Source of the DNA: Anaerolineaceae bacterium
Lineage (GTDB): Bacteria > Chloroflexota > Anaerolineae > Anaerolineales > Anaerolineaceae
Direction: 5' to 3'
Assembly: GCA_003524305.1 (NCBI GenBank)
Contig: DQHW01000031.1
Span: forward strand, 4,390-48,961
DNA length: 44,572 nt
This document shows, one piece after another, positions 15,178-25,300 of this stretch (positions within the stretch are counted from its first letter, which is position 1; every line of letters begins with the position of its first letter). The notes below the pieces were generated by a model. That model was not told where the DNA came from. It saw nothing but the letters and a program-made list of their open reading frames with translations, and searched no databases. A program made the translations under genes and the position numbers.

Positions 15178-16152
15178 ATGTCGCCTAACACAGCCACGGC
15201 CATTGCCCACCCCAATATTGCATTCATTAAATATTGGGGAAACCGCGATCAAACACTGCGCCTGCCTGAAAACGGTTCTATTTCGATGAATCTTGAAGAA
15301 TTAACCACTCGTACGCGTATAACCTTTGATCAAGCTTTCTCTTCAGATATATTTGACTTAAACGGACTGAGACAATCTGGTCCGGCATTGCAACGCGTTG
15401 TGACTCACTTGAATGTAATCCGTGGCATCCGCGGAATCGCCACCCGGGCACATGTGATGAGTGAAAACAACTTTCCAATTGGCGCCGGAATTGCCTCCTC
15501 TGCATCGGCATTTGCAGCCCTCACTGTTGCAGCCGTAAATGCCATGGGGCTTGAAATGAGCGAAAAGGACCTTTCGCGTCTTGCCCGCCGTGGATCGGGT
15601 TCTGCCTGCCGCTCCATTCCCACCGGTTTTACAGAGTGGTACCGCGGTAATTCGGATATGGATTCTTTTGCCGTCAGCATAGCCAAACCTAACCACTGGG
15701 ACCTGGTGGATTGCATTGCCGTGGTTGCAGCCGCTCACAAGAAAACCGGGTCGAGCGAAGGCCACAAAATAGCCTCCTCAAGCCTTTTCCAGGCTGTCCG
15801 TGTCGCGGATGCTGATCGCCGAATTGACCGCTGCCGAGATGCCCTACTTGCCCGAGATTTTGATGCTCTCGCGGAAATTATTGAGGAAGACAGCAACATG
15901 ATGCACACCGTCATGATGACTTCACGTCCCGCCTTGTTTTATTGGGAGCCGGCCACTATCGAGATCATGAAAGCCGTTCAAACATGGCGCAAAACGGGTA
16001 TTCCTGCTGCGTATACTATTGATGCAGGGCCAAACGTGCATATTTTTTGTGAATCGAAAGCCCTCGAAAACGTCAAGCATCGGTTAGCCTCCATCCCGGG
16101 GGTAAAAGAGGTGCTGGTTGCACATCCTGGCAGTGGTGCAAAAATCGTCTAA
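15178..16152 (+). CDS. mvaD: Mevalonate (di)phosphate decarboxylase
   Basis: This 324-residue GHMP-superfamily enzyme makes an isoprenoid precursor by ATP-dependent decarboxylation. It shows AHPNIAFIKYWGNRD near the N-terminus, the phosphate loop GIASSASAFAALTVAAVNA, GSGSACRSIPTGFTEW with the conserved Arg, and the catalytic Asp 282 in TIDAGPNVHIF. The ATG at 15178 has AGAGGA directly upstream, so I reject the earlier in-frame start at 15118. In some Chloroflexota the enzyme of this family uses mevalonate monophosphate and works with isopentenyl phosphate kinase, so the substrate is open. No other mevalonate gene is in the window. Confidence 0.88.
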   Translation: MSPNTATAIAHPNIAFIKYWGNRDQTLRLPENGSISMNLEELTTRTRITFDQAFSSDIFDLNGLRQSGPALQRVVTHLNVIRGIRGIATRAHVMSENNFPIGAGIASSASAFAALTVAAVNAMGLEMSEKDLSRLARRGSGSACRSIPTGFTEWYRGNSDMDSFAVSIAKPNHWDLVDCIAVVAAAHKKTGSSEGHKIASSSLFQAVRVADADRRIDRCRDALLARDFDALAEIIEEDSNMMHTVMMTSRPALFYWEPATIEIMKAVQTWRKTGIPAAYTIDAGPNVHIFCESKALENVKHRLASIPGVKEVLVAHPGSGAKIV

Positions 16153-16221
16153 TTTATTTTTGATATAAAGCGTTAATGAATTTCAAATAAACCGGTCAGT
16201 GAATTCCTTCTCCAAACCGGA

Positions 16222-16227
16222 TATAAT
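16222..16227 (+). promoter_or_regulatory. Possible -10 box of the rseP operon
   Basis: A perfect TATAAT lies 34 bases before the rseP ATG, in the 109-bp gap after mvaD. No good -35 is present, so the call is weak; mvaD and rseP could also be co-transcribed. Confidence 0.3.
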
Positions 16228-16261
16228 ATTGGGCGTAAACCGATACGGTTTTGGAGACTGA

Positions 16262-17350
16262 ATGACAACAATTTGGAGTACCATTTTAAGCATCCTGGAA
16301 TTTATACTCGCCTTTGGCGCGTTGGTTTTCGTGCACGAACTCGGACATTTCATCGCAGCACGCTCAAATAAAATAGAAGTGGAAGAGTTTGGCTTTGGAT
16401 ATCCCCCAAAAATCTTCAGATTATTCCGTGCCGGCGGAACGGATTTCACCATTAATTGGATCCCATTTGGTGGATTCTGCCGCATGAAGGGTGAAGCCGG
16501 AGATACCATGGAAGTAGGCAGTTTTGCGGCTGCCAATCCATGGCGTCGACTGGCCACACTGCTGGGCGGACCAATTACCAACTTGCTTATTGGCATGCTG
16601 CTAATCGCCTTTCTATTCGCCCGCGTAGGCGCTCCTGACCTGACCAAGGTGGAAATCATTGATATCGCGCCCAACTCACCCGCCTCCTCCGAGTTATTGG
16701 TTGGAGATATCATTTCACAACTTGACGGTCAACCTGTTGACAGTATAGACAAATTAACCCAATTAGTAAAACCAAATCTTGGCAGTGAAGTAACCTTAAC
16801 TATCTTACGTGACGGAAAACCACTTGAGATTAAAATCACGCCCCGCGTGAAATCACCAGAAGGCGAAGGTGCGATGGGGGTTGCGATTTCCAATCCGGTC
16901 AACAAAATAACCTATCTTCAGGCAATTCCCATGGCGTTTATCTCAACCATGGATCAAGGCTACCAAATGATGATGCTTCCCGTCCGCCTCATTAGCGGAC
17001 AGATCGCCGCTTCTGATGCCAGAATGGTCAGCGTAAAGGGTATCTACGACATCTTCTCACAGGTTCAAACCATCGATAAAGAAGAAGCTGCCATTGATCC
17101 AAGTGTCAAGGGGCTTACAGTTCTGAACTTTCTGGCCATGATTTCAATTGCCCTGGGGTTCACCAACCTTCTGCCCATCCCTGCACTGGATGGTGGTCAT
17201 ATCCTGTTCCTGATTCCCGAAATCCTTTTCAAAAAACGGGTCAAACCCGAACTGGAAGGCCGCGTTCATTTTATCGGATACGTTATACTCATGGGGCTTA
17301 TGGTCGTCATGGTCATTAATGACATCATCAATCCCATCATTCTAAAATAG
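16262..17350 (+). CDS. rseP: Site-2 (intramembrane) zinc metalloprotease RseP
   Basis: This 362-residue protease has HELGH (H25, E26, H29) in the first transmembrane segment, a PDZ domain at about 130-205 (IAPNSPASSELLVGDIISQLDG), and the second metal-ligand motif LLPIPALDGGH with D310 near the C-terminal membrane segments. Members cut transmembrane anti-sigma factors or signal peptide remnants. Here a possible substrate is the DUF5667 membrane protein at 6039, though nothing links them directly. GGAG precedes the ATG. A HEAT-repeat gene follows after 10 bases, starting a four-gene run. Confidence 0.94.
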   Translation: MTTIWSTILSILEFILAFGALVFVHELGHFIAARSNKIEVEEFGFGYPPKIFRLFRAGGTDFTINWIPFGGFCRMKGEAGDTMEVGSFAAANPWRRLATLLGGPITNLLIGMLLIAFLFARVGAPDLTKVEIIDIAPNSPASSELLVGDIISQLDGQPVDSIDKLTQLVKPNLGSEVTLTILRDGKPLEIKITPRVKSPEGEGAMGVAISNPVNKITYLQAIPMAFISTMDQGYQMMMLPVRLISGQIAASDARMVSVKGIYDIFSQVQTIDKEEAAIDPSVKGLTVLNFLAMISIALGFTNLLPIPALDGGHILFLIPEILFKKRVKPELEGRVHFIGYVILMGLMVVMVINDIINPIILK

Positions 17351-17360
17351 GAACGATTAC

Positions 17361-18449
17361 ATGGAAGAAGAGCTCGAAAGAATTAAATTTTCAGAAGTCG
17401 CCGCGGCATTAAAAGATACTGACCATCCTTTTCCTCCACGCTTATTAAGAGGGTTTTCCGATCTTTTCCCCCGGGATATAAAAGAGTTTATCCCCATCTG
17501 GCAGGATGCCACCATAACCCGCAAGATTTCACTGCTTGAAGACCTTGAAGAGATCACCGAAAAAGATACCCTTGTTTGCTTTGATGAAGTCGCCAAAGCC
17601 GTAATTAATGATCTAGATCCCAGAGTTCGCGTACTTTCCATTCGTTTATTATGGGAATGTGAGGACCCCAAACTTGTGCCCACCCTCATCGAACTGATGC
17701 TGGAAGATATCGATGAAGGCGTCAGATCAACTGCCGCCTCGCTTTTGGGTCATTTCGTCTATCTCGGTGAATTGGAAGAAATACCCGATGTGGTTAAGAT
17801 TTCAGCCGTTAAAAATCTTTTAGATGTTGTGCTGAGTGAAGAAGTCTCTCAAGTGCGGATGCGCGCTCTTGAATCATTGGGCTATTCAAGCCACCCGAAA
17901 GTTCCAGCTCTGATCAAAGCGGCATACGATTCCAAAGAAAACCTGTGGGTAGCCTGCGCTTTGTGCGCCATGGGCCGATCTGCAGATGACCAATGGTCTG
18001 AATTTGTCCAGGAGAAATTGGATTCCAACGATTCTGACATCAAATTTGAAGCTGCTCGTGCAGCGGGTGAATTAGAAATCGCCACTGCACTCGATCAACT
18101 TTTCACCATGGTTGAAGAAGAGGATTTCGATAGTGAAATCCGTCTGGCAGCCATCTGGTCGCTTTCACAAATAGGCGGCCGTGAAGTAAAAGACAAGCTT
18201 CAGGAACTGTTAAAAGATTCTGATAGTGAAGAAGAAATTGAATGGCTTGAAAAAGCCCTTGAAAATCTGGAAATAAGCAGTTCATCAGACGGTTTGAATT
18301 TCTTGAACTTTAGTCCCAAGGGGGATGTGGATGAAGAGGACGACCTGGATGATCTCGATGAATTGGATGAGGACGATGAATTCGGTGATGTCGACTTCGA
18401 TAGTCTGGAAGAAGATGACGATGATGATGACGATGAAGAAGATGAATAA
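17361..18449 (+). CDS. HEAT-repeat protein with polyacidic tail
   Basis: This 362-residue cytoplasmic protein contains tandem helical HEAT repeats at about 60-300 (for instance DPRVRVLSIRLLWECEDPKLV, EGVRSTAASLLGHF, SQVRMRALESLGYSSHP, EIRLAAIWSLSQIGG), which serve as protein-binding scaffolds. The last 50 or so residues are almost entirely Asp and Glu, ending in a run of aspartates. It is between rseP and a secreted peptidase gene and likely in one operon with them. The role is unknown; such acidic tails can act as nucleic-acid mimics or bind basic proteins, but here that is speculation. Confidence 0.75.
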   Translation: MEEELERIKFSEVAAALKDTDHPFPPRLLRGFSDLFPRDIKEFIPIWQDATITRKISLLEDLEEITEKDTLVCFDEVAKAVINDLDPRVRVLSIRLLWECEDPKLVPTLIELMLEDIDEGVRSTAASLLGHFVYLGELEEIPDVVKISAVKNLLDVVLSEEVSQVRMRALESLGYSSHPKVPALIKAAYDSKENLWVACALCAMGRSADDQWSEFVQEKLDSNDSDIKFEAARAAGELEIATALDQLFTMVEEEDFDSEIRLAAIWSLSQIGGREVKDKLQELLKDSDSEEEIEWLEKALENLEISSSSDGLNFLNFSPKGDVDEEDDLDDLDELDEDDEFGDVDFDSLEEDDDDDDDEEDE

Positions 18450-18464
18450 ACCGGGATTCTGATC

Positions 18465-19655
18465 ATGTATCGGTTGATTCGATTCCTCCTTTGTTCACTG
18501 ATGCTGCTGCCTGTCAGCAATGTCAGGGCACTAAGCCTGGAATTTGTCAAAGATGTTCAGTTGGATTATAAATTCGGATCATCTATTAACCTCACAGCTA
18601 ATATTCCAGAAGCATCTCAATTTTCTTGGATCATATTAATCCTGCAGCCGGAAGGCCAATCTTCAAGGCAGATCGAAATTTTGCCGTCCTTGGATGGCAG
18701 TGTTTCCATCAATTATGACCTAACCATTGATCCACTTCAACCGTTTGCCCGAGTCTATTACTGGTTCGAATTAACAGACATGCTTGGTGTAAGGTTTACC
18801 ACCCCCTCTTATTGGTTTGATTATCTCGACAACCGCTATGAGTGGTTGTCTTCTGAAACCGAACTCTTTCATATCCATTGGGTGGATGGCGCGGATGTCT
18901 TTGGTCAAAAAGTACAGGAAATTGCCACTGAAGGGCTTAAGGCAGCCACAGGATTTCTTCCAATAACTCCTGATTTTCCGATCTCTATTTATATCTATCC
19001 TAACGTGGATGCCCTGCAGCAGGCACTCGCCCTCACCGGCCAGCCCTGGACTGCCGGTCACGCCTCGCCCGATATTGGTGTACTTCTTGTTTCAAATGGC
19101 AGCCAATCCTCCGAAATGATCGAGATGGAGCGCCAGATACCTCATGAACTGATGCATGTGCTTGAATATCAACTAGCCGGGGCATCTTATTCTGCCATCC
19201 CGGCCTGGTTGAACGAAGGTCTCGCTACTTCTGTAGAACTCTACCCCGATCCCGATCTTCAGCGTGTTTTGGTAGACGCTCAAACCAGCGGATCGCTGCT
19301 CTCAATTTCTTCATTATGCGACGGTTTTCCACAAGATGCCAAAACAGCTCAACTTGCCTACGCGCAGTCTGCTTCTTTTGTAAATTATCTTAATGGGCGT
19401 TTCGGTACACAGATTTTTACGAAATTAATAGAAAATTCCGCTTCGGGGCAGAACTGTGCCAGCGCGGTCAACGCTGCTGCTGATGTTTCGCTCGAGCAAC
19501 TTGAAAAAGATTGGATCGTTGCCACCTTTACACCCCAGACCCCGGTCAATTATGGCATTCTAGCTGTGATCATTTCACTGGGAGTTCTTTTGATTGTGTT
19601 GATGATACTATTGATGCGCAAGCGCCATTCTGTCGCAAGGAAATTGGATGACTGA
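18465..19655 (+). CDS. Membrane-anchored gluzincin (peptidase MA family) metallohydrolase
   Basis: This 396-residue protein has an N-terminal signal peptide (about 1-23, ending RALS), a beta-rich outer domain, and a gluzincin active site H227-E228-x2-H231 (PHELMHVLEYQ) with the third ligand E251 in WLNEGLATSVEL, as in the peptidase MA family. A transmembrane anchor at about 367-388 is followed by a basic tail (MRKRHSVARK). The catalytic domain thus lies outside the membrane. Substrate is unknown. The stop overlaps the acylphosphatase start by 8 bases. The Shine-Dalgarno is weak, so expression may depend on coupling with the HEAT gene 15 bases upstream. Confidence 0.82.
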   Translation: MYRLIRFLLCSLMLLPVSNVRALSLEFVKDVQLDYKFGSSINLTANIPEASQFSWIILILQPEGQSSRQIEILPSLDGSVSINYDLTIDPLQPFARVYYWFELTDMLGVRFTTPSYWFDYLDNRYEWLSSETELFHIHWVDGADVFGQKVQEIATEGLKAATGFLPITPDFPISIYIYPNVDALQQALALTGQPWTAGHASPDIGVLLVSNGSQSSEMIEMERQIPHELMHVLEYQLAGASYSAIPAWLNEGLATSVELYPDPDLQRVLVDAQTSGSLLSISSLCDGFPQDAKTAQLAYAQSASFVNYLNGRFGTQIFTKLIENSASGQNCASAVNAAADVSLEQLEKDWIVATFTPQTPVNYGILAVIISLGVLLIVLMILLMRKRHSVARKLDD

Positions 19656-19950
19656 CAATGCTGCGCTTCAATTCGTCCAGATTCACATCCGCGTGGATGG
19701 GCATGTGCAGGGCGTTGGTTTTCGCTACTTTGTCTATGACTTCGCCCAATCCAGAGCGCTTACCGGTTGGGTGCGCAACCGCCATAATGGTGAGGTTGAA
19801 ATACTGGCTGAAGGCAGCCGTTCTGACCTTGAAGACCTGCTCACCCACGTCCAACGTGGACCGAGCCGCTCGATGGTCACAGACGTCAAATTTGATTGGT
19901 CTGAAGCGTCAAATCTTTATGACAAATTTTCATTGTTACCCACTGATTAA
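19648..19950 (+). CDS. acyP: Acylphosphatase
   Basis: This 100-residue enzyme hydrolyses acyl phosphates such as acetyl phosphate and 1,3-bisphosphoglycerate. The signature GHVQGVGFRYFVYDFA carries the phosphate-binding Arg 26, and GWVRNRHNGEVEI carries the catalytic Asn 44. Length is typical. It overlaps the end of the peptidase gene by 8 bases and ends the rseP run; a hairpin at 19989 lies between it and the convergent uvrB gene. Functional relation with the peptidase is not evident. Confidence 0.93.
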   Translation: MTDNAALQFVQIHIRVDGHVQGVGFRYFVYDFAQSRALTGWVRNRHNGEVEILAEGSRSDLEDLLTHVQRGPSRSMVTDVKFDWSEASNLYDKFSLLPTD

Positions 19951-19988
19951 AATGAATACTGCCAAATTGTAAATGACATAATTTAAAA

Positions 19989-20026
19989 ACACCTTGACAA
20001 GGTTTCTACTAACCTTGTCAAGGTGT
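19989..20026. terminator. CCTTGACAAGG hairpin, copy 1 (between acyP and uvrB)
   Basis: A perfect 16-bp stem (19989-20004 with 20011-20026) closes on TCTACT. Each arm contains the quasi-palindrome CCTTGACAAGG or its complement CCTTGTCAAGG. It lies between convergent genes. The T-tract is poor on either side, unlike an ordinary terminator. Related copies are at 28025 and 32132. Confidence 0.8.
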
Positions 20027-20050
20027 ACTAATTACAATTTTTTCATTAAA

Positions 20051-22099
20051 CTAATCCACTTCACCGGCCAGCAGTTTGGCCTTCTTCCACGGCGGCAAAT
20101 CGGATTCTTCCGCCAGAAGGCGGCGCATATCAATGATCTGATCCCTGAAGGCCGCGGCCTGCTCGAACGCCAGATCCTTCGCGGATTGCTTCATCTGTGA
20201 TTCCAGTTCTGCAATAACCCTTTTTATCTCTTTAACTGGCATGCCTGAGGTTTCCTTGCCTGCCTTGTAGTGTCCGCGGTTCTCGGCCACCATCGGGCTA
20301 TCGGCAGAAAGCCGCTCGGTGATGTCGTGCACCGCTTTGATAATCGTAAAGGGTTCAATATGGTGGGCAGTGTTGTAGTCCACCTGTTTCTTGCGTCTGC
20401 GGTTCGTTTCGTCAATTGCCTGCGCCATGGCATCTGTGATCTTGTCAGCATACATGATGACTTTGCCGTTGACGTTACGCGCAGCACGGCCCACAGTCTG
20501 GATCAGCGCTGTCGCAGAACGCAGAAAGCCCTGTTTGTCGGCATCCAAAATCGCCACCATGGATACCTCTGGCAGGTCCAACCCTTCGCGCAGCAGGTTG
20601 ATGCCCACCAACACATCAAACACACCCATGCGCAGGTCGCGCAAAATGCCCACGCGTTCCAATGTTTCAACCTCTGAATGCAGGTAGCTGACTTTGACGC
20701 CCAACTCCAGCAGGTAATCGGCAAGGTCTTCTGACATGCGTTTGGTCAGTGTCGTCACCAGCACACGTTCATGCTTCTCAGTGCGAATTTTGATCTCCGC
20801 GTAAAGGTCATCCACCTGGCCTTTGGTGGGTCTGACTTCAATCTGCGGATCCACCAACCCGGTCGGACGAATGATCTGCTCAACCACCTGATTGGCGCGC
20901 TTCATTTCAAAATCAGCCGGTGTGGCAGACGTATAGATGGTGTAACCCATTTTGTGTTCAAATTCAGCAAAGGTCAGCGGACGGTTATCCATGGCACTGG
21001 GCAGCCTGAAGCCGTATTCCACCAGGGTGCTCTTGCGCGCCTGGTCGCCGTTGTACATGCCTCGGATTTGCGGCACAGTCATGTGCGACTCATCCAGAAA
21101 CAGCAGATACTCGGATGGCAAGTAGTCCATCAAGGTCCACGGCGCAGAACCAGCCGGACGTTGATCCAGATGGCGTGAATAATTTTCGATGCCTGAACAA
21201 TAACCAACTTCTTTCAACATTTCCAGATCATAGCGGCAGCGCTGTTCGATACGCTGAGCTTCGAGCAGGCGTTGATTTGAATTGAAGTATTTCATCTGAT
21301 CGCCCAATTCAGTTTCAATATCCTCAATCGCCTGTTTCAAACGGGTTTCGTTGGCAATGTAATGCTTGGCGGGATAGATCTCAATGTGCTGCGGTTCTGC
21401 ATAAATCTCTCCAGTCAGCGGACTGTACTCGACGATCTTTTCAACCTCATCCCCAAAGAAACTGAGGCGGAAAGCCCTCTTTTCTTCATAAGCCGGGAAG
21501 ATTTCAATTGTGTCGCCTCTCACCCTGAACGCACCCGGTTTGAGTTCCATGTCGTTGCGCTGGTACTGGCTCTCAATCAACTGCCTGAGCAGCGCATTGC
21601 GCCGGTAGAGTCCTCCGGTATCCAAATTCACCACCACGTTGCCGTAGTTCTCTGGGTTGCCCAAACCATAGATACAAGACACCGAAGCCACAATGATCAC
21701 GTCCTTGCGGGACATTAACGACATGGTCGCCGCCAGGCGCATACGGTCAATCTCTTCGTTGATATCGGTTTCTTTTTCGATAAATAAATCGTGCCGCGGA
21801 ACGTACGCCTCAGGTTGGTAGTAATCGTAATAAGAGACAAAATATTCCACTGCGTTATCGGGGAAGAATTCTTTGAACTCGGCGTAAAGCTGCGCGGCCA
21901 GGGTCTTGTTGTGCGCCATGATCAGCGCCGGCATCTGAGTGTTTTGGATGATGTTTGCCATGGTGAAGGTCTTGCCGGTGCCTGTGGCGCCCAGCAGCAC
22001 CTGGTCACGATAACCCTTGTTAACGCCTTCCACCAGTTGTTTGATAGCTTCTGGCTGGTCGCCAGTGGGAATGTAAGGAGCTTGAAGTTTGAAATCCAT
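20051..22099 (-). CDS. uvrB: Excinuclease ABC subunit B (UvrB)
   Basis: This 682-residue helicase-like subunit of nucleotide excision repair verifies DNA damage after UvrA loading. The N-terminus PTGDQPEAIKQLVEG and Walker A GATGTGKT (K43) are canonical; the beta-hairpin segment YDYYQPEAYVP, the DEAD-type box LFLDESH, helicase motif VLVGINLLREGLDLPEV and QTVGRAARN are all present. A UVR domain that contacts UvrC ends the protein (about 636-671). AGGA lies close to the ATG. Mfd, which couples repair to transcription, is encoded upstream on the same strand, but a 224-bp gap with a uvrB promoter separates them. Confidence 0.97.
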   Translation of the reverse strand: MDFKLQAPYIPTGDQPEAIKQLVEGVNKGYRDQVLLGATGTGKTFTMANIIQNTQMPALIMAHNKTLAAQLYAEFKEFFPDNAVEYFVSYYDYYQPEAYVPRHDLFIEKETDINEEIDRMRLAATMSLMSRKDVIIVASVSCIYGLGNPENYGNVVVNLDTGGLYRRNALLRQLIESQYQRNDMELKPGAFRVRGDTIEIFPAYEEKRAFRLSFFGDEVEKIVEYSPLTGEIYAEPQHIEIYPAKHYIANETRLKQAIEDIETELGDQMKYFNSNQRLLEAQRIEQRCRYDLEMLKEVGYCSGIENYSRHLDQRPAGSAPWTLMDYLPSEYLLFLDESHMTVPQIRGMYNGDQARKSTLVEYGFRLPSAMDNRPLTFAEFEHKMGYTIYTSATPADFEMKRANQVVEQIIRPTGLVDPQIEVRPTKGQVDDLYAEIKIRTEKHERVLVTTLTKRMSEDLADYLLELGVKVSYLHSEVETLERVGILRDLRMGVFDVLVGINLLREGLDLPEVSMVAILDADKQGFLRSATALIQTVGRAARNVNGKVIMYADKITDAMAQAIDETNRRRKKQVDYNTAHHIEPFTIIKAVHDITERLSADSPMVAENRGHYKAGKETSGMPVKEIKRVIAELESQMKQSAKDLAFEQAAAFRDQIIDMRRLLAEESDLPPWKKAKLLAGEVD

Positions 22100-22139
22100 A
22101 GTAAATCCTAGTTAATGAACAAGACTAATTAATACAAAT

Positions 22140-22158
22140 ATTATAGCACATCTGTTCT
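22140..22158 (-). promoter_or_regulatory. uvrB promoter with possible SOS box
   Basis: On the minus strand TGC-TATAAT forms an extended -10 (TATAAT at 22145-22140), about 40 bases before the uvrB ATG. Immediately upstream AGAACAGATGTGCT (22158-22145) differs by one base from the GAAC-N4-GTTC LexA core known from Gram-positive bacteria. A 12-bp perfect palindrome, CTTGAGCTCAAG, lies further upstream at 22182-22193. The promoter call is good; LexA control is a guess. Confidence 0.4.
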
Positions 22159-22323
22159 CTCAAAAAAAGTGGCTGCTAACCCTTGAGCTCAAGAATTCGT
22201 TTCTATATTTACCAACCACCAGAGTGCAATACAAGGTTCCTGCAGGGGGAATCCCCACATAAATCAAATTATTATTCTTTTAGTGGATTTTGGAATTTTC
22301 GGGAATTTCGTGGTTAAGAACTT

Positions 22324-25300
22324 CTAACTACGTTTCGCGATCTTCCCCAATACCTCAATCAAATCTTCCCGCCAGGCTTCAGTAGACACATCCACCCTCA
22401 TCCAATAGGCGTTCTTGCCAGCGCGCAGCCGCACATCCGGGGTGTTCAACTCTCTGTTGGGCACACCTTCAGGCAGCGCCGGGAAGCGCAGCACAAGCTG
22501 TTCGCCCTCAATGGTAATTGAGGTCAGCCCGGCTTTTTCGCCCATCAGCTTGACACGTATCTGATAGAGCAAGTTCTGCACAGGTTCCACCAGAGCGCCA
22601 AAACGGTCGACAAACTCTTCAGAGAGCTCATCCAGCTCGGATTCAAGCGTGATGGAGGCCATGCGCCGGTAAAGCTGCAAGCGCAGCGCCTGGTCTTGCA
22701 CATATTCGGCGGGCAGACCGACCGCCAGCGGGAGATCCACACTCACGGGGATATACGCGCCTGTGATGCCAAACAATTTCTCCACATCCTTGGTATTGGG
22801 CATGGTCTTGCGCAATTCGTGCACCGCATCCGAAAGCATGCGCGTATAAAGGTGAAAACCGACATTGGCGATATAACCCGATTGGCGCATACCCAGCATT
22901 TCGCCCGCTCCGCGCATCTCAAGATCGCGCATGGCGATGGAATAGCCAGCCCCCAGTTGGGTGTTCTCGGCAATCGTCTCAAGCCGCTCCTGCCCTTCAA
23001 TGGTGGGCGGTTTCTTGCGGTGTCTGAAAAAGTAGGCATAAGCGCGCTGTGTGCCCCTGCCGACCCTTCCGCGCAGTTGATAAAGCTGCGCCAGACCGAA
23101 GGTATCGCCGCGGTCTACAATCAATGTATTAGCGTTGGGAATGTCGAGGCCTGATTCAATAATGGAAGTGCAAAGCAGCACATCAATTTCGTTATGTGTG
23201 AACCTGTGCATCACTTTCGAGAGTTCATCTTCCTTGAGTTGTCCGTGGCCGATGCCGATGCGCGCTTCAGGTACCAGGTTGCGTAAATGCGCCTGCATGG
23301 CGTGGATGGTCGTCACGCGGTTGTGCACAAAGAAGACCTGCCCGCCCCTGTCCATCTCGCGGACGATAGCCTGACGCACGATGCGCGGCGAGTACGGTCC
23401 TATGTGGGTGATGATCGGCAGCCGTTCTGCCGGAGGCGTGTTAATGATCGAAATATCTCGCGCACCGGTTAGCGCCATATAAAGCGTGCGTGGGATGGGT
23501 GTGGCAGTCAACGTCAGAACATCCACCTCGGTGCGCAATTTCTTGAAATGTTCCTTGTGGGTGACGCCAAAGCGCTGCTCTTCGTCAATGATCACCAGCC
23601 CCAAATCTTTAAAGGTCACATCCGAGGTTAGCAGACGGTGGGTGCCGATGACAATATCCATCTCACCCAGAGCCAGTTTGAGCACGATCTCGTCTTGTTC
23701 CTTTGGACTTCTGAAGCGCGAAAGCATCTCGACCGCCACCGGAAAAGCCGACAAGCGCTGCCTGAATGTTTCAAAATGCTGCTGCGCTAAAACCGTGGTC
23801 GGTACCAAAATTGCCACCTGCTTGCCATCCATGACGGCTTTAAATGCCGCGCGCAGCGCAACTTCGGTCTTGCCGTAGCCCACGTCGCCGCAAAGCAACC
23901 GATCCATCGGACGGGCCGTCATCATATCCGCTTTGACTTCGTTTATCGCCTGGAGTTGATCGGGTGTCTCAACAAATGGGAAGCTGGCCTCGAGTTCACG
24001 CTGCCAGGGATGATCTGGGTTAAAGGCGTAGCCAATGGAGGTCAGACGCTTGGCATACAATTCAAGCAAGTCTTGAGCAACCTTGACCACTTCTTCGCGA
24101 ACGGTTTGTTTAGTCTGGTTCCAGTCGGTACTGCCCAACCGCGAAGGTCGCGGAGGATCCCCGCCGGGACCAACGTAGCGGCTTAAACGATCCGCCTGAT
24201 GGATGGGCACATAAAGCTGATCGCCGCCCTCATACTCCACGAGCAAGAACTCGCGTTCGGTACCTTCAAGCGTGCGCCGCACCAGACCGGCAAAGCGGCC
24301 TATGCCGTAATCGACATGCACTACCCAATCGCCGGTTTTGAGGTCCGCGAAGGTGGATTCAGGCGCCATGTGGGTGACCTTCACCCTGGCGCGCGGAATG
24401 GGTCTCACCCAGCCGAAAATTTCACTATCGGTGATCAGGTGCAGCGTTGTTCCGTCATCAAGTGCCATATCCCAACCTTCGGTCAGGGTGGCTTCTTTAA
24501 ATATCGGGGGATTTCCGGGGCAGTCCAGGCGTTTCTCGTCCCAGATTTCCTGAAGGCGTGAAAGCTGGCGGGTTACAATCACCGTTTGGTCGCCCTTGCT
24601 GCAGGTATTGTTTAAATGATCAATAAACGGCTTGAGTTGACCGCCAAACCGTTCGCCTGGTTGAAAGATGCCACCAATGGTGGCCTCTTCTTCATCCAAC
24701 GCACGTCCTAGCTCAACCCAACGCCGATTCTGGATATTATCAATCAGTTCCGACCATGTCACATAAGGAATCGGAAAGGATTCATCAAGTGTGCCTTCTG
24801 TGATGCTTTCTTTACGCATCTTGAGCGCCTGTTCTTCAATTTCTTCATCAAAGCTCTGAATGTTCGCCAGGTTGTCAATCACCACCAGTCCGTTTTTGGG
24901 CAGATAATCCAAGATCGTGGATGGCGCCGGATGCATCACCGGTATCAGGAATTCATCAGACAGATCGCCCCGTTCAAATCCACCGGGCAACCTATTGATC
25001 AAATACTCTCGTGCCGGGGTAATGGTGAGTTGCTCTATTCCGCGGACAGTACGCTGCGTGGTAGGGTCGAACTGTCTGAGCGTGTCAATTTCATCGCCGA
25101 AGAATTCCAGCCGGGCCGGAAACGCTTCGGAGGGCGTCCAGACATCCAGAATACCGCCGCGCTGCGAGAATTGTCCGTGGTCCAACACGGTATCCACTGC
25201 TTCATAACCAATTTCAACCCAGCCGCGTTTTAATTCCATCGGGTTGATCTGCTGATTCACGCGGATCGTCTTGCTGGCGATGATAAAATCCCGGCGCGGC

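Noticed and set aside
18200..18550. Serine-rich frame on the minus strand opposite the HEAT gene tail
   Set aside because: The long serine runs are the mirror of the Asp codons of the acidic tail (GAT/GAC read as ATC/GTC in other frames); no start signal or domain.
20270..22111. Several plus-strand frames of 75-135 codons opposite uvrB
   Set aside because: All are antisense to conserved UvrB motifs, lack start signals and are His/Arg/Val-rich in the manner of shadow frames.
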